Assembly: GCA_913055565.1 (NCBI GenBank)
Contig: CAJXKP010000008.1
Span: forward strand, 1 to 64,000
Length of the DNA: 64,000 nt
Source of the DNA: an uncultured Ectothiorhodospiraceae bacterium
GTDB lineage: Bacteria > Pseudomonadota > Gammaproteobacteria > Nitrococcales > Nitrococcaceae
Direction of reading: 5' to 3'
The first letter of the stretch is position 1, and each line of letters opens with the position of its first letter. Shown in pieces: positions 46,193-56,393 of the stretch. A program made the position numbers and the translations under genes. Below the pieces are notes generated by a model. The model had not been told where the DNA came from and made no database searches. It worked only from the letters and a program-made list of their open reading frames with translations.

Positions 46193-46717
46193 ATGTCGCG
46201 CCATCTACCAGAAATGCTTGAGCTGGCGAGCTACCGGAACCAGTCCTGTACGCTGTCCGGTCAGCTGCCAACCGAGCGCATGGCGCGCCTACGGGATATC
46301 GGGACGGCGGCCGACGAGGCGGCCGTGTCCTTGACGCTTACCGCCGAGAGCCGAGGGGATATCGAGCTCTCGGGGCGGGTCGAGGCGGGCATCGGGATGA
46401 CGTGTCAACGATGCCTCGATCCCGTCGAGGTTCCGCTAGTGAGCGAGTTTGAGTTCGTCATCATCGATGCTGCTGAGGCCCGGGCGGGTGACGAGGAATC
46501 GGCAGAGGTTATCGTCGTAGACGATGGCATGTTGCGCCTGCGAGAACTGGTGGAGGATGAATTGCTTTTGTCCCTGCCCGTTGTGGCGCGGCACGACGTC
46601 GATACCCCGTGTCGGCCACTGAGCCAGCAGTTTGGGCCAGGCGAGGAGGACGCCGCCCCGGCGGGCGAAAACCCATTCGCCGTCCTCAAGGATCTCAAGC
46701 GGGATCGTGAGGACTAA
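46193..46717 (+). CDS. yceD: YceD/DUF177 rRNA accumulation protein
   Basis: 174 residues. [18 protein letters not shown] carries the CxxC of the YceD family, followed by a conserved acidic C-terminal half ([16 protein letters not shown]). YceD is linked to 23S rRNA accumulation and is always next to rpmF. Start at ATG 46193. The rpmF gene follows 32 bases after its stop. Confidence 0.93.
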   Translation: MSRHLPEMLELASYRNQSCTLSGQLPTERMARLRDIGTAADEAAVSLTLTAESRGDIELSGRVEAGIGMTCQRCLDPVEVPLVSEFEFVIIDAAEARAGDEESAEVIVVDDGMLRLRELVEDELLLSLPVVARHDVDTPCRPLSQQFGPGEEDAAPAGENPFAVLKDLKRDRED

Positions 46718-46749
46718 CGCAATCCATTGAGCCAGGAGGTCAGGTAAGC

Positions 46750-46929
46750 ATGGCTGTTCAACAGAATCGCAAGTCGCCGTCCCGTCGCGGGCACCGTCGT
46801 TCCCACGACGCGCTCAAGGGGCCGGCGTTGTCGGTGGATACCACCACCGGCGAGACGCATCGTCGGCATCACATCAGTCCTGAGGGCTATTACCGCGGAC
46901 GTAAGGTCATGCGCGGGCGCGACGAGTAA
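46750..46929 (+). CDS. rpmF: 50S ribosomal protein L32
   Basis: 59 residues. It begins [20 protein letters not shown], the standard L32 start, with the basic middle and the [15 protein letters not shown]-terminus. It lacks the zinc-binding cysteines found in some bacteria, as is usual in gammaproteobacteria. AGGAGG lies upstream. Co-transcribed with yceD and upstream of plsX, the normal order coupling ribosome and lipid genes. Confidence 0.97.
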   Translation: MAVQQNRKSPSRRGHRRSHDALKGPALSVDTTTGETHRRHHISPEGYYRGRKVMRGRDE

Positions 46930-47021
46930 TTCGGCACGCGCCAGCCGGTGTGAGGTTATCGTAGTTAGTCGCTTTGGTCGCTAACGACAGCGGTCAGTGG
47001 TTGGGGGAGCCCGCAAGCGCC

Positions 47022-48056
47022 ATGTCGCGGCCGTATCGTATTGCCGTCGATGCCATGAGTGGTGATAACGGACCCGAGGTCGTCCTTGAGGCGGCGCTCG
47101 GGGCTGTGCGCGCGAGTGACGGCCGTTTGGAGCTAATCCTCGTCGGTGACCAAGCCGCCCTGGACCGAGCTATGGCCGCCCACGGCGTTGGCTCCGGCGA
47201 TGCAATACGGGTGCGGTACACGACACAGGTCGTCGCCATGGACGATTCGCCGTCACAGGCGATGCGTAACAAGCGCGACTCGTCGATGCGCGTTAGCATC
47301 GACCTGGTTAAGCAGGGCGAGGCCGATGTCAGCGTGAGTGCCGGCAACACTGGTGCGTTGATGGCAACGGCGCGTTACGTTCTCAAGACGCTTCCAGGCA
47401 TCGATCGGCCCGCCATTTGCACCACCATCCCCTCTGAGGTTGAGCGATTCCACATGCTCGATCTGGGCGCGAATGTGGATTGCAGTGCCGAGCACCTGTT
47501 CCAGTTCGCTGTCATGGGTTCGGTCCTCTCGGAATCCGTGGACGGCCTTGCGACGCCGCGGATTGGTCTGCTGAACCTCGGCGAAGAGGAGATCAAGGGC
47601 AACGATCAGGTCAGGGAGGCCGCTAGCCTCCTACAGCAGAGTCCCCTTAATTACACGGGCTACGTGGAAGGCGACTCGATGTATAAGGGCGGGGCCGATG
47701 TTGTGGTATGCGACGGCTTTACGGGCAATGTGGCGCTCAAGGCGAGTGAGGGGGTGGCGGCATTGATATCGCGCTTTATGCGCGAGGAATTTGGGCGCAA
47801 CCCAGCGACTAAGCTCGCCGGGCTCTGTGCGCTACCCGTCCTGCGGTCGTTGCGGCGGCGTTTGGATCCACGCCGCTATAATGGTGCCAGTCTGCTCGGG
47901 CTGCGAGGGCTCGTGGTAAAAAGCCATGGTGGCGCTGATGCCGTGGCCTTCCAGAACGCGATCGAGGTCGCGAACCTCGCAGCGCGCCAAGGGATTAGCC
48001 AACGCATCGAGCGCCGGCTCGGTGAGCTCCTGACGGCACGGGGCGAGTCCGAGTGA
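47022..48056 (+). CDS. plsX: Phosphate acyltransferase
   Basis: 344 residues. Converts acyl-ACP to acyl-phosphate for phospholipid synthesis. [43 protein letters not shown] and [15 protein letters not shown] are all characteristic. ATG 47022 starts directly at the conserved domain with GGGGGAG upstream; a TTG 48 bases earlier is open but less likely. fabH starts inside its stop (GTGA). Confidence 0.96.
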   Translation: MSRPYRIAVDAMSGDNGPEVVLEAALGAVRASDGRLELILVGDQAALDRAMAAHGVGSGDAIRVRYTTQVVAMDDSPSQAMRNKRDSSMRVSIDLVKQGEADVSVSAGNTGALMATARYVLKTLPGIDRPAICTTIPSEVERFHMLDLGANVDCSAEHLFQFAVMGSVLSESVDGLATPRIGLLNLGEEEIKGNDQVREAASLLQQSPLNYTGYVEGDSMYKGGADVVVCDGFTGNVALKASEGVAALISRFMREEFGRNPATKLAGLCALPVLRSLRRRLDPRRYNGASLLGLRGLVVKSHGGADAVAFQNAIEVANLAARQGISQRIERRLGELLTARGESE

Positions 48057-49024
48057 GCTACGCGCGCATCAAGGGTACAGGCAGCTATCTACCGGCGCGC
48101 GTGTTGTCGAATCAGGAGCTGGAGCGCATCGTCGACACCTCGGATCGCTGGATCCGAGAGCGTACGGGGATTAGGGAGCGTCACATCGCCGCCGATGGCG
48201 AGACCTGTGGCGACATGGCGACCGTGGCCGCGCAACGCGCCCTTGATGCCGCGGGGCTGGCCGCCAGCGATATCGATCTCATTATTGTTGCGACGGCGAC
48301 GCCCGATCAGGTCTTCCCCAGCACCGCTTGCCTGATCCAACAGCGCCTGGGGGCCGGGCCAGGCGCCATTGCCTTTGACATTAGCGCTGCTTGTTCGGGC
48401 TTTATATTCGGGCTCGATCTTGCCAGTCGCTATATTGGTAGCGGCGGGGCGCGCCGGGCCATCGTGGTGGGTGCCGAGACGCTGTCGCGTGTCTTGGACT
48501 GGACCGACCGCTCGACTTGCGTCCTGTTCGGGGATGGTGCTGGGGCGGTAGTCATTGAGGCCTCACAGACCCCTGGCATCGTGTCGACGCATCTCCACTC
48601 CGACGGTGGCCAGGAGCCATTGCTCAATGTGCCCTGGGGCATTTCCCAGGGCTACCCGGCGCTCGATGCCAGCAACGGCACCATCAAGATGCGCGGGAAC
48701 GAGGTCTTTAAGGTAGCGGTGCGCACCCTAGGGGCGGTCGTCGATGAGACGCTGGAGGCCAACGATCTCCAACGAACCGATATCGATTGGCTAGTGCCGC
48801 ATCAGGCCAATATCCGCATCATCGCGGCCACAGCTCGGAAGTTAGCGATGCCGATGGACCAGGTCGTGGTTACCGTGGATCGTCATGGCAACACCTCGGC
48901 GGCATCCATACCGCTGGCGCTGGATACGGCAGTGCGCGATGGCCGCATCCAGGCCGACGATACTTTGCTTCTGGAGGCCTTCGGTGCCGGCTTTACATGG
49001 GGCACCGCGCTCGTTCGCTACTAA
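48053..49024 (+). CDS. fabH: 3-oxoacyl-ACP synthase III
   Basis: 323 residues. Starts fatty acid synthesis by condensing an acyl-CoA with malonyl-ACP. The active-site cysteine is in [14 protein letters not shown] (near residue 113); the partner histidine and asparagine are in [11 protein letters not shown] and [15 protein letters not shown] start overlapping plsX by four bases. Confidence 0.97.
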   Translation: MSYARIKGTGSYLPARVLSNQELERIVDTSDRWIRERTGIRERHIAADGETCGDMATVAAQRALDAAGLAASDIDLIIVATATPDQVFPSTACLIQQRLGAGPGAIAFDISAACSGFIFGLDLASRYIGSGGARRAIVVGAETLSRVLDWTDRSTCVLFGDGAGAVVIEASQTPGIVSTHLHSDGGQEPLLNVPWGISQGYPALDASNGTIKMRGNEVFKVAVRTLGAVVDETLEANDLQRTDIDWLVPHQANIRIIAATARKLAMPMDQVVVTVDRHGNTSAASIPLALDTAVRDGRIQADDTLLLEAFGAGFTWGTALVRY

Positions 49025-49067
49025 CTCGCGACTACCCGAAAGCGACAACGAGGCATAACGCATAGAA

Positions 49068-50000
49068 ATGAGTGAGCGACTTGGGTGCGTCTTCCCTGGG
49101 CAGGGCTCGCAATCGGTTGGCATGCTTGCCGACCTTGCCGAGCACTATGCTGTTGTCCGCGATACCTTGGCGACGGCCGGCCAGGTACTGGGCATGGACT
49201 TAGCGGCGCTGATCACCGCGGGTCCTGCCGAGCGGCTCAATCAAACAGAGATCACGCAGCCTGCCATGCTGGCTGCTGGCGTAGCGACATGGCGTGCCTG
49301 GCTGGCCGCGGGGGGTCGCTACCCGCAATGTATGGCGGGCCACAGCCTGGGCGAGTATACGGCGCTGGTCTGCTCGGGCGCCCTGGAGTTCGAGGAAGCG
49401 GTTGCGTTAACGCACGAACGCGGGCGCTTCATGCAAGAGGCCGTGCCGGCGGATGGCGGTCTGATGGCCGCTATTATGGGGCTTGATGATGCCACCCTAC
49501 GCGCGTGCTGTGAGCGTGTCGCGGGCGATGAGGTCGTTGCGCCGGTTAATTTTAATGCCCCGGGGCAGGTGGTGATCGCCGGTCACGCCGCGGCGGTGCG
49601 TCGGGCCATGGAAGCCGCGACGGCAGCCGGGGCGAAGCGAACCCAAGAGCTGGCCGTGAGTGTACCCGCTCATTGCGAGCTAATGAGGCCGGCGGCGGAG
49701 CGTCTGGCTGATCGCCTTGCCACCGCCACGGTGCGATCCCCGGAGGTTACCGTCATCCGTAATAGCGACCTCGGCACGGATCCCGATCCCGATGCTATTC
49801 GTCGCTGCTTGACCCAGCAGCTGCAGAGGCCGGTTCGTTGGGTAGAGACCATTGAGGCCATGCGCGCAGCGGGCATTGATCAACTCCTTGAGCTCGGGCC
49901 CGGCAAAGTCTTGTCTGGGCTGAACCGCCGTATTGATCGTCGGTTCCCGATCCAGGCCGTTGTTGACGTTGATTCACTTAATAGCGCACTTGAGAAATAA
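49068..50000 (+). CDS. fabD: Malonyl-CoA-ACP transacylase
   Basis: 310 residues. VFPGQGSQSVGML and MAGHSLGEYTALVCSGAL contain the oxyanion loop and the catalytic serine; PVNFNAPGQVVIAGH and SVPAHCELM (catalytic histidine) follow. Loads malonate onto ACP. ATG 49068; 43 bases after fabH. Confidence 0.97.
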   Translation: MSERLGCVFPGQGSQSVGMLADLAEHYAVVRDTLATAGQVLGMDLAALITAGPAERLNQTEITQPAMLAAGVATWRAWLAAGGRYPQCMAGHSLGEYTALVCSGALEFEEAVALTHERGRFMQEAVPADGGLMAAIMGLDDATLRACCERVAGDEVVAPVNFNAPGQVVIAGHAAAVRRAMEAATAAGAKRTQELAVSVPAHCELMRPAAERLADRLATATVRSPEVTVIRNSDLGTDPDPDAIRRCLTQQLQRPVRWVETIEAMRAAGIDQLLELGPGKVLSGLNRRIDRRFPIQAVVDVDSLNSALEK

Positions 50001-50005
50001 TTCGC

Positions 50006-50758
50006 ATGTCATTGTTTAGCCTCGAAAATAATGTCGCTCTAGTCACGGGCGCCAGCCGCGGCCTCGGGTATGCGATCGCCTTAGCGCTTGCGCGCAACGG
50101 GGCGACGGTCATTGGTACCGCGACGTCGGAGCAGGGCGCCCAGCGGATCAGTCAGGCCCTCGCCGACGAAGGTCTCACGGGCGAGGGGCGTGTGCTCGAT
50201 GTCACCGACCGCACCGCCGCACCGGAGCTGATCAAGGTGATCGCTGACACCCATGGGCCGGTAACGATCCTGGTCAATAATGCGGGGATTACGCGTGACA
50301 ACCTCGTCATGCGCATGAAGGATGAGGAATGGGACGACACCGTGGATACCAACCTGAGCGCGGTCTATCGCATGAGTAAGGCGGTACTCCGCGGCATGAT
50401 GAAGGCCCGCGGTGGTCGCATCATCAATATTGCGTCAGTGGTCGGTGCCATGGGCAATGCTGGGCAGAGCAATTATGCCGCCGCCAAGGCTGGCGTGATG
50501 GGGCTGACGCGGTCACTGGCGCGCGAAGTGGGCAGTCGTGGTATCACCGTTAATGCCGTCGCTCCCGGGTTCATCGCCACGGATATGACGGACTCGCTCG
50601 CCGACGAACAGCGCCAGGCGTTACTCGATCAGACGCCCCTGGAGCGCCTTGGTGATCCCGAAGAGGTTGCCGCGGCGGTGGTCTATCTGGCGTCGCCTGC
50701 AGCCGGTTTTATTACGGGAGAGACGCTGAACATCAACGGCGGGCTGTGTATGAACTAA
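50006..50758 (+). CDS. fabG: 3-oxoacyl-ACP reductase
   Basis: 250-residue SDR enzyme. VTGASRGLGYAIA binds NADPH, NNAGITRDNL, INIASVVGAMGNAGQSNYAAAKAG supplies the Ser-Tyr-Lys triad (quoted motif 20 residues or less: SNYAAAKAG). The end GFITGETLNINGGLCMN is typical. Six bases separate it from fabD. In contrast to the SDR at 18366, all catalytic residues are present. Confidence 0.97.
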   Translation: MSLFSLENNVALVTGASRGLGYAIALALARNGATVIGTATSEQGAQRISQALADEGLTGEGRVLDVTDRTAAPELIKVIADTHGPVTILVNNAGITRDNLVMRMKDEEWDDTVDTNLSAVYRMSKAVLRGMMKARGGRIINIASVVGAMGNAGQSNYAAAKAGVMGLTRSLAREVGSRGITVNAVAPGFIATDMTDSLADEQRQALLDQTPLERLGDPEEVAAAVVYLASPAAGFITGETLNINGGLCMN

Positions 50759-50885
50759 GGGGTGACTGTAGCGTCGGTGGCAGCGGCAGCGCTGTTGGCC
50801 TAGAATACGCGCCCCAGTCGGCCGGGATCACCGGGGCAATGCTCACGGTGGGCCGGGCAATTCTATCCGCGGAGGAACGAGAATA

Positions 50886-51125
50886 ATGAGTAGCATTGAG
50901 GAACGGGTTAAGAAGATCGTCGTCGAGCAACTCGGGGTTAAAGAGGACGAGGTGTCGTCCGAGGCCTCGTTCGTTGATGATCTAGGTGCCGATTCCCTGG
51001 ACACCGTGGAGCTCGTCATGGCGCTCGAGGAGGAGTTCGAGTGCGAGATCCCGGACGAAGAGGCCGAGAAGATCACGACGGTTCAGCAGGCTATCGACTA
51101 CATCAATCGGAACCTCGAACAGTAG
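50886..51125 (+). CDS. acpP: Acyl carrier protein
   Basis: 79 residues, very acidic. [19 protein letters not shown] contains the serine that receives phosphopantetheine. GGAGGAACGAG lies before ATG 50886. A 127-base gap after fabG suggests its own promoter, as in enterics. A hairpin follows the stop. Confidence 0.98.
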   Translation: MSSIEERVKKIVVEQLGVKEDEVSSEASFVDDLGADSLDTVELVMALEEEFECEIPDEEAEKITTVQQAIDYINRNLEQ

Positions 51126-51145
51126 TGATCTCGATCGGCGAGTAG

Positions 51146-51169
51146 ACGGGGCCGCAACTAAGGCCCCGT
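51146..51169 (+). terminator. Stem-loop between acpP and fabF
   Basis: Perfect ACGGGGCC/GGCCCCGT 8-bp stem with an 8-base loop, 20 bases after acpP. It has no U-tract, so it more likely acts as partial attenuator or 3'-end stabiliser, allowing more acpP than fabF transcript. Confidence 0.6.
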
Positions 51170-51203
51170 GACTGAGTGTGATTGCCGATTACGGAGGTGG
51201 TCC

Positions 51204-52445
51204 GTGGCAGCACGGCGTGTAGTGGTGACGGGTATGGGGTTGGTTTCGCCCGTCGGGAGTAGGGTAGACCAGGCGTGGGATGCCGTCCTGGCAGGGCGCA
51301 GCGGCATCCGGCCGATCGAGCGCTTTGATACCTCGGCGTTCTCCGTGCGCTTCGGTGGCGAGGTCGATGGCTTCGATGTGGATCACTACCTCAGCCCGAA
51401 AGACGCACGGAAGATGGATCCGTTCATCCACTACGGGTACGCGGCGGCCATGGATGCCGTAAGGGATGCGGATCTGGAAGTGACCGATGAGGATGCGGAT
51501 CGCGTCGGCATTGCCGTTGGGTCTGGGATCGGCGGCATCTACTCCATTGAGAAGGGCCATATCTCCTACCTCAATGGGGGACCACGCAAGATCACGCCCT
51601 TCTTCATTCCCAGTGCGATCATCAACATGATCTCGGGCAATCTGTCGATTGCCCTGGGCATCAAGGGCCCGAACCTGGCGACCGTTACGGCGTGTACGAG
51701 CGGCACCCATAACATCGGCCAAGCAGGTCGATTGATCGGTTATGGCGACGCGGATGTGATGATCGCGGGTGGTGCGGAATTCTGTACTACACCCACGGGG
51801 CTAGGCGGATTTGCCGCGGCCAAGGCGCTATCGGGGCGAAACGATGAGCCTCAGCGAGCGAGCCGGCCGTGGGATCGGGAGCGCGATGGCTTCGTGCTGG
51901 CTGATGGCGCGGGTGTCGTCGTCGTGGAGGAATACGAGCGAGCCCGGGCGCGCGGTGCGCCGATCTATGCGGAGCTATCGGGTTTTGGCATGAGTGGTGA
52001 TGCTCACCACATGACGCAGCCGCCTGCCGACGGGGACGGGGCGGCCCGCTGCATGCGAGCGGCTCTTCGCGATGCCAACATGGGTGGCAAAGATCTGGAC
52101 TACATCAATGCCCATGGCACCTCAACCGGTGTCGGCGATCGGGCGGAGACCGAGGCAGTCAAAACTGTTCTCGGCGCGCACGCCCATGAGGTACCGGTGA
52201 GCTCCACGAAATCCATGACGGGTCATCTGCTAGGTGCCGCGGGGGGCGTTGAGGCGATTTTCAGCATCCTGGCGTTGCGTGACCAGATCCTGCCCCCGAC
52301 CATTAATCTGGATGACCCGGATGATGGTCATGATCTCGACTATGTCCCCGGGCAGGCCCGAGAGGCGCGTGTCGATAGCGTGGCGTCCAATTCGTTCGGG
52401 TTCGGTGGCACTAACGGCACCCTGATATTTCGCCGCGCGGAATGA
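51204..52445 (+). CDS. fabF: 3-oxoacyl-ACP synthase II
   Basis: 413 residues. [14 protein letters not shown] start; active-site cysteine in [14 protein letters not shown]; histidines in [11 protein letters not shown] and [13 protein letters not shown]. Elongates acyl-ACP, including the step controlling cis-vaccenate. Start is GTG 51204 with GGAGGTGG upstream; the ATG at 51168 gives an atypical N-terminus. pabC follows 12 bases later. Confidence 0.96.
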   Translation: MAARRVVVTGMGLVSPVGSRVDQAWDAVLAGRSGIRPIERFDTSAFSVRFGGEVDGFDVDHYLSPKDARKMDPFIHYGYAAAMDAVRDADLEVTDEDADRVGIAVGSGIGGIYSIEKGHISYLNGGPRKITPFFIPSAIINMISGNLSIALGIKGPNLATVTACTSGTHNIGQAGRLIGYGDADVMIAGGAEFCTTPTGLGGFAAAKALSGRNDEPQRASRPWDRERDGFVLADGAGVVVVEEYERARARGAPIYAELSGFGMSGDAHHMTQPPADGDGAARCMRAALRDANMGGKDLDYINAHGTSTGVGDRAETEAVKTVLGAHAHEVPVSSTKSMTGHLLGAAGGVEAIFSILALRDQILPPTINLDDPDDGHDLDYVPGQAREARVDSVASNSFGFGGTNGTLIFRRAE

Positions 52446-52457
52446 TGACCTCACCGC

Positions 52458-53300
52458 ATGACCCTGATTAACGGTCAGCCGGCGCAGCAGGTTCCAACGG
52501 ATGACCGGGGTCTGGCGTACGGCGATGGTGTCTTCGAGACCATCGCGGTCATAGCGGGTGAGCCCGGCCTGTGGACGAGGCATTATGAACGCCTCAGCGC
52601 CGGTTGTTGGCTCTTAGGCTTTCCACCACCCGAGGCCTCGACGCTCCTGGACGAGATAGCGGCGGTGACGGGCCACGATACGGCCATCGTGCGCGTGACG
52701 ATCACCCGCGGCAGCGGTGGGCGCGGCTATCGAGCCCCGGCCGAGGCGCAACCGCGGCGCATCGTCAGTGTTGCCGGTATTCCCGGGCATCCTATCGCCT
52801 ATTGGCGTGATGGCGTAGCCGTTCGCACCTGCGATACACGCCTGCCTTACCGACCCGCCTTGGCGGGCAGCAAGCATCTCAATCGACTGGAGCAGGTAAT
52901 CGCGCGAAGCGAATGGCGCGATGCGGCCGTACCCGAGGGACTGATGTGGGACGCGGACGGCCAGTACCTCATGGAAGGTACGATGACGAATCTTTTCCTA
53001 CGTTACGGCGATGAGCTAGTAACACCGCCTGTCCGGGCCTGTGGGGTCGAGGGCGTGATGCGTAGCGAGGTCGTGGCCGAGCGTGCGGCCGCGGGGTACC
53101 CAGTCCGCGAGCAGTCATTGTCACAAGCCGATGTTCTCGGTGCCGACGAGATGTTTCTGACGAACAGCGTGATCGGGTTGTGGCCGGTGCGCGAACTCGA
53201 TGGCATGGCGCTATCCCAGGACTGGCGCTGCTGTCGTGAGCTATTGGCCCGCCTAACGGGGCGCCGGGCCATGCTGGACTGGCTGGGCGAGGGCAGCTAA
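52458..53300 (+). CDS. pabC: Aminodeoxychorismate lyase
   Basis: 280 residues, fold-type IV PLP enzyme making p-aminobenzoate for folate. DRGLAYGDGVFETIAV and GSKHLNRLEQVIARSEW (PLP lysine) and the MEGTMTNLFLR segment match PabC rather than branched-chain aminotransferases, as does its place before mltG. Stop and mltG start share bases (TAATG). Confidence 0.93.
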   Translation: MTLINGQPAQQVPTDDRGLAYGDGVFETIAVIAGEPGLWTRHYERLSAGCWLLGFPPPEASTLLDEIAAVTGHDTAIVRVTITRGSGGRGYRAPAEAQPRRIVSVAGIPGHPIAYWRDGVAVRTCDTRLPYRPALAGSKHLNRLEQVIARSEWRDAAVPEGLMWDADGQYLMEGTMTNLFLRYGDELVTPPVRACGVEGVMRSEVVAERAAAGYPVREQSLSQADVLGADEMFLTNSVIGLWPVRELDGMALSQDWRCCRELLARLTGRRAMLDWLGEGS

Positions 53301-54319
53301 TGGCGATCATCCGGCGCTGGCGCGTTTTGACCCTAGCGGCCGTCGCCGCACTGGTTATCGCGGGATCGGGGCTAGCGAGCTATTACTACGTTGTTGCCAT
53401 GGGATCGCAACGCCTTGTGACGGGCGATGATTCCCGTCGGTTTAGACTACAACACGGCGAGAGTCTGGCCCGCGTTGCGGCGTGGCTGGCCGACGAGGGC
53501 TTGATCCGCTATGCCTGGCGCCTTCGGGTCTACGGGCGTATAACAGGTACTGCCCACCGTCTGCAGGCGGGCGAGTACCTTATCGAGCCCGGTATGACCG
53601 TGGCTACACTCATGGGCGCGATGGTACGTGGCGATGTGGTTAGTTACCGGATTACCGTCATTGAGGGCTGGCGTTTCGAGCGTATGCTCGAGGCAATCCA
53701 TGCCCATGAGGCCGTCGACGCCACGCTTGATGATGCTTCAACGGAGGAGGTGATGGCCAGCATCGGCGCTGAGGGCGAGCACCCCGAGGGCCGATTCTTG
53801 CCACAGACCTACAAGTTCCCGCGGGGGACCACGGACAAGGCGCTGCTAAGACGTGCCTACACGGCCATGCAGCAGATTTTGACCGAGGCATGGGAGCAGC
53901 GCCAGGAGGGATTGCCGCTGGACTCGCCGTACCAGGCGCTGACCTTGGCCTCTATTATCGAGAAGGAAACGGCCGTGCCCGAGGAGCGCCGGCGTATCGC
54001 GGGTGTATTCGTGCGCCGGCTCAACAGGGGTATGCGCCTCCAGACCGACCCCACCGTTATCTACGGCATGGGTACGGGTTACGACGGCAACATCTCGCGC
54101 CGCGATCTGCGACGGGACACACCGTATAATACCTACACCCGGCACGGATTGCCGCCCACCCCCATCGCACTACCCGGCGAGGCCTCCGTCCGAGCGGCCG
54201 TGGACCCCGCGGAGGGAGAGGCCCTTTACTTCGTGGCCAAGGGGGATGACAAGAGCCATTACTTCTCGGAGACCCTCCAGGAGCATAACCGCGCCGTACA
54301 GCGTTACCAGAGGCAATGA
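53300..54319 (+). CDS. mltG: Endolytic peptidoglycan transglycosylase MltG
   Basis: 339 residues. Single N-terminal transmembrane helix (~10-30), LysM-like subdomain (HGESLARVAAWLADEGLI, AGEYLIEPGMT), then the YceG catalytic domain with LASIIEKETAVPEERR holding the catalytic glutamate and LQTDPTVIYGMG. Cleaves nascent glycan strands near the inner membrane. Overlaps tmk by four bases. Confidence 0.95.
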   Translation: MAIIRRWRVLTLAAVAALVIAGSGLASYYYVVAMGSQRLVTGDDSRRFRLQHGESLARVAAWLADEGLIRYAWRLRVYGRITGTAHRLQAGEYLIEPGMTVATLMGAMVRGDVVSYRITVIEGWRFERMLEAIHAHEAVDATLDDASTEEVMASIGAEGEHPEGRFLPQTYKFPRGTTDKALLRRAYTAMQQILTEAWEQRQEGLPLDSPYQALTLASIIEKETAVPEERRRIAGVFVRRLNRGMRLQTDPTVIYGMGTGYDGNISRRDLRRDTPYNTYTRHGLPPTPIALPGEASVRAAVDPAEGEALYFVAKGDDKSHYFSETLQEHNRAVQRYQRQ

Positions 54320-54960
54320 CCGTGACATCGCCCCCAGGCCGTTTTATAAGCCTTGAAGGCGTGGAAGGAGCCGGCAAAACGTCGGCCATGGCGGCCGTTG
54401 AGCAACGCCTGGGAGCGCATGGCATCTCGACCGTATTCACACGCGAGCCGGGCGGCACCGGGTTGGGTGAATCCATTCGCGAGCTACTATTGCGCCCCGA
54501 TGCGGATCAGCCTATGAGCGGCGAAACGGAATTGCTGCTCGTCTTTGCGGCGCGGGCCCAGCATATCGAGGAGGTCATCCATCCCGCGTTGACCAAGGGG
54601 CAATGGGTTGTCTGCGATCGTTTTAGCGATGCCACCTACGCCTACCAGGGATTCGGGCGCCAGCTGGATACGGATTGGATCGCCACCCTTGAGCGACGCG
54701 TCAACGGTACGCTGCAACCGGATCTCACGATCCTGCTCGATATCGACGTCGCTGCCGGCCGCGAGCGGGCTCGTGATCGCAGCGCCCCGGATCGTTTCGA
54801 GGCGGAGGCGGACGCGTTCTTCGAGCGGGTTCGGGCTGGCTACGCGACCCGCCAGCGCCAGGCGCCGTCGCGTTTCTGCCGCATCGACGCTAGCCGTGAT
54901 ACGGATGCCGTGACTACCGATGTCATCGATTGCATTGATGAGCTGGTCGCCCGTGGCTGA
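54316..54960 (+). CDS. tmk: Thymidylate kinase
   Basis: 214 residues. P-loop LEGVEGAGKTSAM, TREPGGTGLGESIREL, and DRFSDATYAYQGFGR match bacterial Tmk; the lid is ARDRSAPDRFE. dTMP to dTDP. The holB GTG lies inside its last codons. Confidence 0.96.
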   Translation: MTVTSPPGRFISLEGVEGAGKTSAMAAVEQRLGAHGISTVFTREPGGTGLGESIRELLLRPDADQPMSGETELLLVFAARAQHIEEVIHPALTKGQWVVCDRFSDATYAYQGFGRQLDTDWIATLERRVNGTLQPDLTILLDIDVAAGRERARDRSAPDRFEAEADAFFERVRAGYATRQRQAPSRFCRIDASRDTDAVTTDVIDCIDELVARG

Positions 54961-55954
54961 TAGTCCGCTACCTGTTCGCCCGTGGCAGACGGCGGTCTAT
55001 GAGCAGCTTGCACGGCAGGCACGCGACGAGTCACTGCCCCAAGGCCTGATCCTATCGGGCCCGGAACGCTCGGCGGCTTCCCGATTCGCCGGGGCCTTGG
55101 CGCGCCTGTTGATCTGTCTCGATCCCGGGACGACGGGTCCATGTGGGCAGTGCCGCTCGTGTCAGCTGAACCAGGCGGGTAATCACCCCGATTACCTCGT
55201 TGTCGAGCCCGACTCCGAGGAGCGCCCTACGATCAAGGTCGACCAGATCCGGGAGCTCAGCGCGGGGCTGACACTGGCTAGCCAGTACGGCGGTCGGCGC
55301 GTCGCCGTTATCGAGCTCGCGGATTGGCTGACAATTCAGGCGGCTAACAGCCTACTAAAGACACTGGAGGAGCCACCAGCTAGGGTGATCATCGTGCTCG
55401 TAGCGGCCAGCCCAGAGCGCCTAACCGCTACAGTGCGGAGTCGGTGCCGGCGGCTGACGCTACCTTTGCCCGCGATAGACGCAGCCGAGGCTTGGCTGGA
55501 GATGCACGGGCGCCGCGATGCCGCCACGCTGCTGGCGCTGGCTGGCGGTTGTCCGGAGCGCTCGATCACGTTCGCCGATGAAGGTTTAGCTGATTACGCG
55601 CCGAGCTTGGCCGGCGATATCCTGCAACTGCTGCAGGGTCGAACCAGCGCCCCCAGTCTGGCCGCCCGGTGGGCCGGCACCCGGCTGGCGACGCTCGCGT
55701 TTCTTAACGAGCAGCTGCTCGCGGACTGCCTCCGCGCTAAGGCCGGCGGAAGCGCCGCTGTGCGGCTGCCGGCTAACGATGATCTGGTCGCGCTTGTGAC
55801 AACGCTGCCTTGGCGCGTACTCTACGAGTATCGTGACGAATTAACGGCCCTGCGGCGGGCCATGGAGCAGCCGTTGAACGAGGCGCTAACGCTCGAACGG
55901 CTCTTCCTCGGCTGGTCACGTATTGTTGGGGCGACCTTAAGTAATACCGGTTAG
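54953..55954 (+). CDS. holB: DNA polymerase III delta' subunit
   Basis: 333 residues. Clamp-loader subunit. The P-loop position reads LSGPERSAASRF, degenerate as expected for delta', and CGQCRSCQLNQAGNHPDY is the zinc module; IELADWLTIQAANSLLKTLEEPP is the SRC-like region. GTG 54953 is chosen because the frame to 54920 overlaps tmk further without conservation. Confidence 0.92.
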   Translation: MADSPLPVRPWQTAVYEQLARQARDESLPQGLILSGPERSAASRFAGALARLLICLDPGTTGPCGQCRSCQLNQAGNHPDYLVVEPDSEERPTIKVDQIRELSAGLTLASQYGGRRVAVIELADWLTIQAANSLLKTLEEPPARVIIVLVAASPERLTATVRSRCRRLTLPLPAIDAAEAWLEMHGRRDAATLLALAGGCPERSITFADEGLADYAPSLAGDILQLLQGRTSAPSLAARWAGTRLATLAFLNEQLLADCLRAKAGGSAAVRLPANDDLVALVTTLPWRVLYEYRDELTALRRAMEQPLNEALTLERLFLGWSRIVGATLSNTG

Positions 55955-55965
55955 GTGATGGCCTT

Positions 55966-56331
55966 ATGGCGGATGCAGCTAGAGGCGGTGGTAGCGGGCG
56001 ACAGGGTATACTACCGGTCTCCATCCGAGACAAGAACAACCTTTATGCCGCGTATATGCCGTTCTTAAAGAACGGCGGGTTGTTTATCCCGACAACTAAT
56101 TCCTACTCCCTCGGTGATGAGGTGTTTATTCTGCTCAATCTAATGGAAGAGACCGAGAAGATCCCCGTTGTCGGGCGGGTGGCCTGGATCACGCCACGTG
56201 GCGCCCAAGGCAACCGGACCGCGGGTGTTGGGTTGCAGTTCAAGGATAAGGATGGCGGCCAAGCGCGTGACAAGATTGAGACCTATCTCGCGGGGGCACT
56301 GGACTCAGAGCGGCCGACCCACACGATGTAA
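55966..56331 (+). CDS. pilZ: Type IV pilus assembly protein PilZ
   Basis: 121 residues. LYAAYMPFLKNGGLFIPT, LGDEVFILLNLM and VGRVAWITPRGAQGNRTAGVG follow the original PilZ of Pseudomonas, which lacks the RxxxR c-di-GMP-binding motif, as here. It acts with FimX and PilB in pilus assembly. Between holB and ycfH, its usual place. Together with comEC it hints at type IV pili and DNA uptake. Confidence 0.93.
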   Translation: MADAARGGGSGRQGILPVSIRDKNNLYAAYMPFLKNGGLFIPTTNSYSLGDEVFILLNLMEETEKIPVVGRVAWITPRGAQGNRTAGVGLQFKDKDGGQARDKIETYLAGALDSERPTHTM

Positions 56332-56393
56332 TTGATTGCCAGGCCATCGGCCAGGCCCCGCCCAATGAAATAGCCCAACGAGGAGCCCCTGTC

